Assembly (NCBI RefSeq): GCF_964656455.1
Contig: NC_135714.1
Location: forward strand, 167,354,243 to 167,418,242
Direction of reading: 5' to 3'
Origin: Halichoerus grypus
Taxonomy: Eukaryota > Chordata > Mammalia > Carnivora > Phocidae
Length of the DNA stretch: 64,000 nt
Shown here piece by piece: positions 23,331-34,430 of the stretch; positions within the stretch are counted from its first letter, which is position 1; every line of letters begins with the position of its first letter. The translations under genes were made by a program, and so were the position numbers. Below the pieces are notes generated by a model. The model did no database searches. It was not told the origin of the DNA and saw only the letters and a list, made by a program, of their open reading frames with translations.

Positions 23331-24529
23331 TGATTCTATGGAGAAATTTCATTTACACAGCCTTCTATATGACACCTTAAAAAGGGTTAGGGACCCCATT
23401 GTATAGTCACACTGCACACTGTTATTTTCCTTTGTATATGGTGACAAATTCTAGTTAGTTCAGGGCAATCCTGATTTATATCTGTTGTCAAACTGTAAGT
23501 ATTAATAGTATTTCTTTGCAATATCAAAGTGTACGCAAAGCTAAGTTATGTAGATACCCTACCTCTGAAAGCAGTAATCAAATCTATATTGTCTGCACCT
23601 GTATTCCCAAGGCCTTCATAGCACCTAGGGAAAATAATTGCTTAACAAATATTAAGCAATATTGATGACAATGTGAGATCTTGGGAAGAAAAGTTTGACA
23701 CATCACCAACGAACACAAAATTTCACCATTCTTTAATAAAAATTTGTGTCATAATGTTCTATATCAACATTTATATCTATGCACAAATACTTGTTTCCCT
23801 TCCTGTACTTTCAGTTCAGCTATATACTCCCACTCTTAAGGGTTTCCTGGACTCTACCAGGTAGAGTGATCATTTCTGATCTTTTGTTCTACTTTTCTGC
23901 AACTTGTTGTTCTTATCTATTTAATAACAGTTACTACAATTGAATTATAAATGTTTGTCTATGAGCCTAATTCCACAATTAGATATAAGACCCTATTAGA
24001 CAGAAACTTTATTAATGATAGCCGTAAAAGCCACTGGGGATTCTTACCATATGTTTATGGAATAAGTAAGTGGAAGCAAGAGACGTAGGTAACAGTTTTA
24101 GTTTTAATTTCTAAGAAGAAAGTCTATCTTCATAATTCCTGTATAATGTACATATACATTTACATATAATTCAGTGGTTTTCCAAAATGCTCTCTTCTGC
24201 ATGTTGGAGAAAATTGCACTACAGCAATGTAGGAATCAAGTTTGAATAGAATCTTCTTATCAGACTACAAGTATTCTCATAATTATCAGTCATGGTACAG
24301 AGGCAGAGAAAAGAGCACACAAACTGGAACTCATGGGCCAAAGTTCAAAGGCAAATCACTCTGGTTTTAGGGGAATATTAGCATAGTGTCCAACACATAG
24401 TGGGCACTGAGCGAGTCACATGTCCCCCATTTGATTTAATTTGATGCTGTCATTTGATTCCAACAGTAAATCAATCTAATATTTGCTGAGCATTGGTTCT
24501 GTGGACAATGCACGGCAGTATATATGGAG
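23331..24529. other. AT-rich intergenic sequence
   Basis: No gene is seen. L2-like words lie at 23590-23655 (ccttcatagcacctaggg). MIR-like words lie at 24300-24415 (cacatagtgggcactgagcg). Confidence 0.5.
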
Positions 24530-24660
24530 TAAACATATTTCCAGAACAGGCTTTAACACTAGACTGGTTGAATCACCTTGGGCAACTCATTTAGCTTCTT
24601 TGGGCTTGTGTTTTTTATCTATAAAATTATATATCAGATTATTTAAAACATGTATTACTT
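24530..24660 (+). repeat. MIR fragment
   Basis: The phrases ccttgggcaactcatttagc, ttctttgggcttgtgttttt and atctataaaattatat match the sense MIR core in order, with heavy divergence. Confidence 0.65.
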
Positions 24661-24884
24661 TCAAGCTCAAAGATTTTTCTGATAATGTGGGTTTAGTGCT
24701 TTTGTTGTCTTTAGGGTATACACTGGAGGTCTATATGATTTGATAATATAGGGCTTTGAAAGTCAGGAAAAAGAGTTAATCATAATACAGAAGGCAAATA
24801 GATTCATTCATATATGGGACTTTGTAAATATAATAGGTAGCATTAGAAATAAGTGAGAAATGGTGAAATGGTGAAATATAACTA

Positions 24885-25475
24885 AATTGTACTAGAACAA
24901 TTGGCTTACCTACAGAAAAAATATTGGTATCCTATCCCACACTCTATACAAAAATTCTAGATTGATTAAAGAAAAAGACATAATAAGCAAAACTTTAAAA
25001 CTTTTGAAAGAGAATGTAGGAGACTGTAATGATGTACTAATGGGAAAAGGTTTCTTTTTTTTTTTTTTTAAGATTTTACTTATTTATGAGAGAGAGGGAG
25101 AGAGCACATGAGAGAGAGCAGGAGAGGGAGAGAAAGAAGCAGACTCCCTGTTGAGCAGGGAGCCCAACTCAGGACTTGATCCCAGGACCTCAGGATCATG
25201 ATCTAACGCAGACATTTAACTCAGCCACCCAGGCACCCCAAAAAGGATTTCTTAAAGGAGGTCAAAAGAAAAGTGACAAACCACAAATGAAGGTATTGGT
25301 AAATTGATCCTATAAACAAAGTTAAGAAAAATCATACACTGGGAGAAGATATTTGCAATGCATGCAACAATAAAAGATTAGTATTCATTACCTATAAAGA
25401 AAATCCAGAAATCAGTAAGTAAAAGACAACCCATTAGATACATGGATAAAGGGTATGAACAGTAGGTATAAGCTG
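24885..25475 (+). mobile_element. Old L1 ORF2 3' fragment, split by a CAN-SINE
   Basis: The left part (aaaaattctagattgattaa, aacttttgaaagagaatgta) and the right part (cactgggagaagatatttgc, gaaaatccagaaatcagtaa, ggataaagggtatgaacag) follow the order of the L1 ORF2 C-terminal region. The frame is broken and the sequence is strongly diverged, so this is an inactive relic older than the carnivore-type L1s elsewhere in the window. The SINE at 25057-25240 separates the two parts. Confidence 0.7.
25057..25240 (-). mobile_element. CAN-SINE, antisense, inside the old L1
   Basis: It starts with a T run and aagattttacttatttatga, has a purine-rich body (gagagagggagagagcacat) and ends in cagccacccaggcacccc. 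The head is missing several bases near aacgcagacatttaac. The flanks aaaaggtttctt (25045-25056) and aaaaggatttctt (25241-25253) are the target-site duplication with a one-base difference. Confidence 0.92.
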
Positions 25476-26729
25476 AAAGACTGTAGAAAAGCTGTAAAAT
25501 TAAAAGTCTACTGATTGCATTCCAATGTAAGAAGTCTAGGTAGCCTCACCAGTTCTTTGGGAGGAAGTTGTTTAAGTGCTGAGTTATTTTAGATAAAAAT
25601 TGCTGAAATATGGATAGGAATTTAACAGATCAAAATTTTAACAGTAGAGCATCTAAGGCATAGAGTCATAGAGGTACTCAGTGGTTTCTGAAATGGATCA
25701 CTATAACAGAGAAAGCTTGTGGTAGCAAAAAAGGTAGAATGCAAATGGCTAAAAAAAATCTCAGTTAACTGTATGCATCATTTGCCATTGTTCTGACATG
25801 AATCTCTTTATTTCATGACTGCCATGAATTTGTATTCTAGGACCTTATCTCACTAACCATTTTGCCTATTCCCTGGGCATAATATTTCCAATACAGCTCT
25901 TCCCCAGTGGCTCTAATTGTATTACTTGGTACTTCCTTCCCCGGACTGCTAGAATTTATTACACACACACACACATACACACACGCACACACACACACAT
26001 ATCTATATACATATAGATATCTGTTCAGAATTCCCCCTCTCTTGTGACTTACTATTCTTCCTACCTTCTTCATCTCCCACCTAACACCTAATACCAGTTT
26101 TAGTTAATTTCTGGCCTCTTCAGCCACAGCTTCAGACCTGGGCCATGAGTTCTTAAGCCTAGGACCTAAAATACATAGTGCAGTTTGGGAAAACATAAGA
26201 CTCACAGGCTGGTTGGAATAGCTTAGATCCATACAAGGACATCTTCTTGAAAGGTATGTTGGGGTTACTTAATAGTAAACTAACGGTTTTATAAAAACTT
26301 GTTCTACCATGAAATAATAGCTTTGGTTGAATCGTTTGTTTTTGACAACTGATTGTTTCACTCTTGTGTTTCAAATTCAGCCATTACTTCTGGCTGATTT
26401 TTTTTTTTTCTTCTTTTCTCTACTTGACTAAGAAAACAAGATTTCTTTCTGTCCTTCAGAATTTATCTTATTCTTTGTGACCCCTCTGCTTTCTTTGATA
26501 AATCAGATAGTTACATCACTTGCTTTTGTCTCTACCACCAAGATGCTTTCTGTATCCCCACTGACAAGATTTTTCTTTTTTTTAGGTTGATGAGCTGTTG
26601 CTATGGGAAAATGTTTTGCTTTCGTGACACGAACATGTATTCTTGGGTATGCAAATGGAATTAAGCTTGCTAGGCTGAATAAGGACTGGTTCTAAAACAG
26701 TGGAAAAATAAACTAGAATTTATATGAGG
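25476..26729. other. AT-rich intergenic sequence
   Basis: It holds the (CA)n tract at 25961 and nothing that I can call a gene. Confidence 0.5.
25961..26000 (+). repeat. Interrupted (CA)n microsatellite
   Basis: About 19 CA units are interrupted by single TA and GC units. It is followed by an AT-rich tatctatatacatatagata stretch. Confidence 0.95.
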
Positions 26730-26845
26730 TATTACAGGTTTGGAGTCCTAGAGACCTAGATGGCTTAGTCATCAATGGGAAATTAGAGAAGTTAAATAAT
26801 CTTTCTGAATTTTAGTTTCATCACTTATATAGAGACAATATTGTC
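26730..26845 (+). repeat. MIR fragment (diverged)
   Basis: The phrases gtttggagtcctagagacct, gagaagttaaataatctttc and ttttagtttcatcacttata follow the sense MIR order. Confidence 0.6.
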
Positions 26846-27899
26846 ACATTTCCTTAATTTTAATATCCAACATAAGACATGGCAGCAATTTAATAACAGT
26901 ATCATAAAATTGATAAATATCAAATGCATCGCACATATCAATTATAAAAAAGTACAAACAAGCAGATGTTTTATATCATGAAATTTAATAATACCTTTCT
27001 TCCAAGTTCTTGTAATTAAAAAAAATTTTATTCACAGTAGGCACATCTGTAGGCATGTATGGCACATAGTAGGCATTCAAAAAATGGTAGCTATTATCAT
27101 TATTTAACTGAAATATCAGTTATTGTTATTGTTTAAAATTTAATAAAAAAATTGACCTGAACTCACAAACTCTATGTCATGTCTAATGTCTTTCTAATTT
27201 TCTGCACATCCCTGTGGGTTTAGGTCTTCCCTAATAGTTTTTATCTCAAGTTCTTGCTTCTCTTGAGCTCTGACTCTTGCCTCACTTTGTTTTCTCTTAT
27301 GCCTGATTTTCCCCACATTCACTCAGGTTTTTGTGTGCATGGCAGTCTCTATTGAATGTTTAGAGTAACTGGATTTTATTATCCTAACATATTGAAAATA
27401 AGTTATAATTAAACTAGTCACTGTTGTTCATAAATGCTCCTTGGCTGCCTGGACACCAGAAATTTCTTCTTAGTGATGTGCTTCCTCAGACCTTTGGATT
27501 CCTGCCATGTTGCTCTTCATTCCCTACTTTCTCCATTATGAAAACTTGGTAATTTTTTTTTATGCAGAGTACCTTTTTTCTATGTATATATTTAATTATA
27601 TCCTTTTAACCTATATACTTGGACTAACCAAGTACATCCAAAAGACTAATATTCTTGGCACATACAGACTTCTCTCCTTAAACATAAGTCTGATGCTAAT
27701 TATCAATATATTTCCCCAAATAGCTATCGTTCATGCAGGGTATATTTAATGTTGTCTAAAATGTTAAACCCAACTTTCCATTTGTACTCAACCTGTCTTC
27801 ATACAACTGAACATGGCTGGAGGGAAACATAAAGCATATTGACTGGTCTTACTTTACATTTATGACCATGAACTTCAGAGGTGCCTTTAATGCATCTTG
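26846..27899. other. AT-rich intergenic sequence
   Basis: No gene is seen. An L2-like end phrase (ggcacatagtaggcattcaa) occurs at 27061-27080. The 80-codon frame at 27507-27749 is AT-rich and shows no domain. Confidence 0.5.
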
Positions 27900-28655
27900 G
27901 AAATAATACTGTATTTCCTTTCTCTATTCACTGTCCCCATTCTCCTAAATAACTATTTCATACTTTCTTCTCTTCCTTTAACACCACAACACAAAGCTTT
28001 CTTCTTCATTCTCTCTTTTATTTCCAGCTTGGACTTTGCCCCTTGGTAATCTCATCTAGTCTCATGGCTTTTAATGTTACCTATATGCTGATACTACACA
28101 TACACATGCACACACACACACACACACACACACCCCAACTCAGACAACTAGGATCATCTCCTCCCTTACCACTCTTTCCCTTAAGTTTCTCCCTATGTAT
28201 CCAACTGCCCACATGATATCTCCACTTGGATGCCCGACAAGTATCTCAGGCTTATGTCCAAAATTACTGCTCCCTCATCCTCCTGTAGTATCTGCTCCAT
28301 TGATCACATTCCAAATTGTAGTTGGTGGCAACTCCATTCTTTCAGTCATCCAGGCCCTAAATCCTAAAATCACTCTGATGTCTATCATATGCCCTCCCAA
28401 ATAGCATACACTATTGACTTTGCCTTCAATATATTGCAAATTCAAGCACTTCATAGGGCCTTCTCTGCTACCTCTCACCATTTTTTTACCAGATTATTAT
28501 AACAGCCTCTTAACTGGTCCCTTTTCCATCACCCTATGTCATCCTGTAGACTGTTCTCAATAGAATATCCAGAGGAAACCTTTTAAACTCTAAGTCAAAG
28601 CCTATCATGCCCCTCTCAAAATGCTTTGATGACTGCCCAGTTTTATAAGTGTGGA
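27900..28655 (+). repeat. Ancient LINE-derived repeat, truncated by the satellite junction
   Basis: A C/T-rich repeat can be followed in order: ctgcccacatgatatctcca, cttggatgcccgacaagtat, gtggcaactccattctttca, then aacagcctcttaactggtcc and gtcaaagcctatcatgcccc. These phrases are typical of an old mammalian LINE 3' region (L1M-like; family uncertain). The expected continuation after gatgactgcccag is replaced by ttttataagtgtgga, and then satellite begins at 28656. The junction therefore cuts an older element. Confidence 0.5.
28101..28133 (+). repeat. (CA)n microsatellite
   Basis: About 16 units, with one tgc interruption near the left end. Confidence 0.93.
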
Positions 28656-31600
28656 TTTTCCTTCGAGTTAGGTGGCTGTGTTTAAGCCTGCACACACACC
28701 GTGGGCAATGGTACTAGCCCCATAACCATGATGTGAGTTGAGAGCTGCCTTCTGTCAGGGCCTGTCTCTCCACAATATTACGATATTGAAACCGTCCCAG
28801 GGCTCTCAGCCACAGTACACCCTAAACTGCTTCGCCCACAGAGAGGTCGACAGTAGCTAAAGCACGGCTTCTCTACAGTGTTGTTTCTTCGACTTAGAAC
28901 GCTAGCTATTAGACTTCCATGCAAAACTGGGGCTGCCGTGCTAGGTTGATGAAACACATGGGCAGTCGTGTTCTGCCTTTCGCTGGGGCCTGAGTCTCAC
29001 TCGCAAAAAGCTTTGGACTCCCTTGCAGTGCTCTCACGCACGCACACAACAGAATGCTTGCACCCTCAGGAGCAGCTCTTTTACCTGCAGCACAGGTTCT
29101 CAAGCGAGTTTTTCCTTCGAGTTAGGTGGCTGTGTTTAAGCCTGCACACACCCACGGGGCAACGGAACTAGCCCCATAACCATGTAGTGAGTTCAGATCT
29201 GCCTTATGTGCCAGCCTGTCTCTCCCCCGATATGATGAAATGGAAACCGTCCCCAGGCTCTCAGCCACAGTACACCCTAAACTGCTTCGCCCACAGAGAG
29301 GTCGACGGTAGCTAAAGCACGGTTTCTCTACAGTGTTGTTTCTCCGAGTTAGAAAGCTAGCTGTTAGACTTCCATGCAAAAGTGGGGCCGCAGTCCTAGC
29401 TTCATGGAGCAAGTGGGGAGTCGTGTTCTGGCTTCTTCCGGGGCCTGGGTCTCACAAGGAAAATGCTTTTGGACTCACTTGCAGTGCGCTCACGCATGCA
29501 CACAGCAAAATGCGTCCACCCTGAGGCATGGCTCTTTTAGCCGAAGCAGGAATTCCCTACAGAGTTGTTCCTTTGAGTTAGGTGGTTGGCTTTAGGCCTG
29601 CAGGCACCCCCGGGGCAAGGGCACTAGCCTCATCAACCAGAGGTGACTTGAGAGCTGCCTTCCGCACCGGCCTGTTTCTCACTCCATTTCACGCCTGGGA
29701 CCCTTTCCCCGGTCTCTCGTACACGAGCAGGGTCAAATTCCTCCTGCTTCAGGAACGGCAATGTTAACTCAAGCGCAGTCACTCTAGAGGATTGATTCTT
29801 GGTGTTAGTAGCCTGGGAACTAGGCATCCAGGCACACAGGGTACAGCAGTGCTAATCTCCTCAAACAAGAGGTGAGTCGACAGCAGCCTTCCTTCCAGGC
29901 CTGCTTCTCACTCCGAGTTACGTTTAGGTTCCATTTCTCATGCTTTCACAAAAACACACAACAGATGAAGTGCACGCTCAGGAAGGGCGATCTTTGCTGA
30001 GGCACGGGTTCTCTACAGTTTTGTTCCTTTGCGTTGCGTGGATGGCACTGAATACTCCACGCACACACGGGAGAGCCGATCTAGTTTCCCGAAACAAGAG
30101 TTGAGTCCATAGGGGCCTTCTGCCCATGCTTATTTCTCCCTCCGAATTCGGCTGGGACTCCTTCCCCAGGTTTGCACTCAAGCAGACTTGAAAATGCTGC
30201 CACCCTGTGGAGAGGCGAACGAGCTGAAGCTGGGGTTCTTGACCGGCTTCTTTCTGCCAAATCAGTGTGGAGCCCTTAGCATTCCTATGCACACATGGAG
30301 CCGAAGTGTTAGCTTCAGGTAACAAGAGCTGAGTCGAGAGGAGCCTTCTGGCCCGGACTCCTTCTCCCTCGGTTTCACGTAAGGAACCCGTTCCTCAGGC
30401 TCTCACCCACGGTAGCCTGGAAAGTGCTTCCTCCCTCAGAGAGGTGGATGGTAGCTAAAGCACGGTTTCTCTACCGTGTTGTTTCTTCCAGGGAGAACGC
30501 TAGCGATTAGATTTCCATGCAAAAGTAGGGCCGCAGTGCTAGCTAAATGAAACACACGGGGAGTCGTCTTCTGCCTTTTGCTGGGGCCTGAGTCTCACTC
30601 GCAGAAACTTTGGACTCCCTTGCAGTCCTCTCACGCACGCACACAACCAAATGCTTCCACCCTCAGGAGCGGCTGTTTGAGCTGAAGCACGGATTCTCTA
30701 CCGTGTTTTTCCTTTGAGTTAGGTGGCTGTCTTTCAGCCTGCACACACACCCAGGGCAACGGTACTAGCCCCATAACCATGATGTGAGTTGAGAGCTGCC
30801 TTCTGTACCGGCCTGTCTCTCCCCCGATTTTACAAAATGGAAAATGTCCCCAGGCTCTCAGCCACAGTACACCCTAAACTGCTTCGCCCACAGAGAGGTC
30901 GACGGTAGCTAAAGCACGGTTTCTCTACTGTGTAGTTTCTTCGAGTTAGAACGCTAGCTCTTAGACTTCCATGCAAATGTGGGGCTGCCGTGCTAGCTTG
31001 GTAAAACACATGGGGAGTCGTGTTCTGCCTTTCGCTGGGGCCTGAGTCTCACTCGCAAAATGCTTTGGACTCCCTTGCAGTGCTCTCACGCACGCACACA
31101 ACAAAAGGCTTCCACCCTTAGGAGCAGCTGTTTTACCTGCAGCTCGGATTCCCTACCGAGTTTTTCCTTCGAGTTAAGTGGCTGTCTTTAAGCCTGCACA
31201 CACCCACGGGGCAACGGAACTAGCCCCTTAAGCATGTAGTGAGTTGAGAGCTGCCTTCTGTACCGGACTGTCTCTCCCCCTATATTCCGAAATGGAAACC
31301 GTCCCCAGGCTGCCAGCCACAGTACACCCTAAACTGCTTCGCCCACACAGAGGTCGACGGTAGCTAAAGCACGGCTTCTCTACAGTGTTGTTTCTTCGAC
31401 TTAGAACGCTAGCTATTAGACTTCCATGAAAAGTGGCGCTGCCGTGCTAGCTTGATGAAACACATGGGGAGTCGTGTTCTGCCTTTCGCTGGGGCCTGAG
31501 TCTCACTCGCAGAAAGCTTTGGACTCCCTTGCAGTGCTCTCACGCACGCACACAACAAAATGCTTCCACCCTCAGGAGCAGCTGTTTTACCTGCAGCACA

Positions 31601-33774
31601 GGCTCTCTACCGAGTTTTTCCTTCGAGTTAGGTGGCTGTGTTTAAGCCTGCACACACACCCTGGGCAACGGTAGTAGCCCCATAACCATGATGTGAGTTG
31701 AGAGCTGCCTTCTGTGCCGGCCTGTCCCTCCACCGATATTATGATATTGAAACCGTCCCAGGGCTCCCAACCTCAGTACACCCTAAACTGCTTCGCCCTC
31801 AGAGAGGTCGACAGTAGCTAAAGCACGGTTTCTCTACAGTGTTGTTTCTTCGACTTAGAAAGCTAACTATCAGACTTCCATGCAAAAGTGGGGCCGCAGT
31901 ATTAGATTCATGGAGCAAGTGGGGAGTCGTGTTCTGGCTTCTTCTGGGGCCTGGGTCTCACAAGGAAAATGCTTTTGTACTCACTTGCTGTGCACTCACG
32001 CATGCCCACCACACAATACGTCCACCCTGAGGCATGGCTCTTTTAGCCGAAGCAGGAATTCTCTACAGAGTTGTTCCTTTGAGTTAGGCGGTTGGCTTAT
32101 GGCCTGCAGGAACACACGGGGCAAGGGTACTGGCCTCATAAACAAGAGGTGAGTTGAGAGCTGCCTTCCGCACCGGCCTGTTTCTCACTCCATTTCACGT
32201 ATGGGACCCTTTCCCCGGTCTCTCATACACGAACACTATACAACTCCTGCGGCTTCAGGAACTGCAATGTTAGCTAAAGCGCAGTAAAGCTACAGCATTG
32301 ATTCTTGGTGTTAGTAGTCTGGTAGGCGAATGAGCTGCACCTGGGATTCTTGACAGGCTTGTTTCTTCCCAGTCAGTGTCGAGCACATAGCATTCCAAGC
32401 ACACATGGAGCAGTAGTGTTAGCTTCAGGTAGCAAGAGCTGAGTCCAGAGGTGCCTTCTGCCCGGACCTATTTCTCCCTTGGTTTCACGTATGGAACCCG
32501 TTCCCCAGGCTCTCAGCCACGGTACTCCGTGTAATACTTCCTCCATCTAGAGGTCGACGGTAGCTAAAGCAGGGTTTCTCTACAGTGTTGTTTCTTCGAG
32601 TTAGAACACTAGCTGTTAGACTTCCATGCAAAAGTGGGGCTGCCGTGCTAGCGTGATGAAACACATGGGGAGTCGTGTTCTGCCTTCTGCTGGGGCCTGA
32701 GGCTCACTCACAAAAAGCTTTGGACTCCCTTGCAGGGCTCTCATGCACGCACACAACATAATGCTTCCACCTTCAAGAGCGGCTCTTTTAGCTGAAGCAT
32801 GGATTCTCCAGCGAGTTTTTCCTTCGAGTTAGGCGGTTTTCATGAAGCCTGCACACACACCCGGGGCAACGGTACTAGCCCCATAACCATGGTGTGAGTT
32901 GAGAGCTGCCTTCTCTCCGGGCTGTCTCTCCCTCGATTTTAGGAAACGGAACCCGTCCCCAGGCTCTCACCCACCGTACACCCTAAACTGCTTCCTCCCA
33001 CACAGAGGTCGTCGGTAGCTAAAGCACGGTTTCTCTTCAGTGTTGTTTCTCCGAGTTAGAACGCTTGCTATTAATGTCCACAATAGCCAAACTGTGGAAA
33101 GAGCCAAGATGTCCACCAACAGATGAATGGATAAAGAAGAGGGGGTATATATATATATACAATGGAATATTATGCAGCCATCAAAAGGAATGAGATCTTG
33201 CCCTCTGCAACGACGTGGATGGAACTGGAGGGTATCATGCTGAGCGAAATAAGTCAAACAGAGAAAGACATGTATCATATGACCTCACTGATATGAGGAA
33301 TTCTTAATCTCAGGAAACAAACTGAGGGTTGCTGGAGTGGGGGCTGGGGTGGGAGGGATGGGGTCACTGGGTGTTGGACACTGGGGAGGGTATGTGTTCT
33401 GGTAAGCGCTGTGAATTGTGCAAGACTGTTGAATCTCAGATCTGTACCTCTGAAACAAATAATGCAATATATGTTAAGAAAGAAAAAAAGAAGAAGAAGA
33501 ATGTAGCAGGAGGGGAAGAATGAAGGGGGGAAAATCGGAGGGGGAGAAGAACCATGAGAGACGATGGACTCTGAAAAACAAACTGAGGGTTCTAGAGGGG
33601 AGGGGGGTGGGAGGATGGGTTAGCCTGGTGATGGGTATTGAGCAGGGCACGATCTGCCTGGAGCACTGGGTGATATGCACAAACAATGAATCATGGAACA
33701 CTATATCTAAAACTAATGATGTAATGTATGGGGATTAACATAACAATAAAAACATTTAATAATAATAATAATAA
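28656..33774 (+). repeat. Satellite unit A (starts at the island edge)
   Basis: The first unit of the right block lacks its first 215 bp because the junction at 28656 falls inside the monomer that follows the L1. Its first 400 bp carry more private changes than any later unit (for example caccgtgggcaatgg, tctgtcagggcctg, aaaactggggctg, ttctcaagcgag). This is expected at an array edge that takes less part in homogenisation. It ends with a complete L1. Confidence 0.93.
33074..33774 (+). mobile_element. 5'-truncated L1 in unit A
   Basis: This is the 3' end of a carnivore L1: about 220 bp of the ORF2 C-terminal coding region (a frame containing MEYYAAIKRNEI), then the 3' UTR with G-rich blocks, and a TAA-repeat tail. 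A perfect 16 bp target-site duplication, agaacgcttgctatta, flanks it at 33058-33073 and 33775-33790. It inserted into a type-one satellite monomer (gagttagaacgct...). Seven TA units precede caatgg. Confidence 0.97.
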
Positions 33775-34430
33775 AGAACGCTTGCTATTAGACTTCCATG
33801 CAAAAGTGGGGCCGCAGTGCTAGCTTCATGAAACAAGTGGGGAGTCGTGTTCTGTCTTCTGCCGGGGCCTGAGTCCCACACGGAAAATGGGTCTGGACTC
33901 CCTTGCAGTGCTCTCACGCACGCACACAACAAAATGCTGCCACCCTCAGGAGCAGCTGTTTTACCTGCAGCACAGGCTCTCAACCGAGTTTTTCCTTCGA
34001 GTTAGGTGGCTGTGTTTAAGCCTGCACACACACCCTGGGCAATGGTACTAGCCCCATAACCATGATGTGATTTGAGAGCTGCCTTCTGTACCGGCCTGTC
34101 TCTCCCCGATATTACGATATTGAAACCGTCCCAGGGCTCTCAGCCACAGTACACCCTAAACTGCTTCGCCCACACAGAGGTCGACGGTAGCTAAAGCACG
34201 GCTTCTCTACAGTGTTGTTTCTTCGAGTTAGAACGCTAGCTATTAGACTTCCATGCAAAAGTGGGGCTGCCGTGCTAGCGTGATGAAACACATGGGGAGT
34301 CGTGTTCTGCCTTTCGCTGGGGCCTGAGTCTCACACGCAAAAAGCTTTGGACTCCCTTGCAGTGCTCTCACGCACGCACACAACAAAATGCTTGCACCCT
34401 CAGGAGCAGCTCTTTTACCTGCAGCACAGG

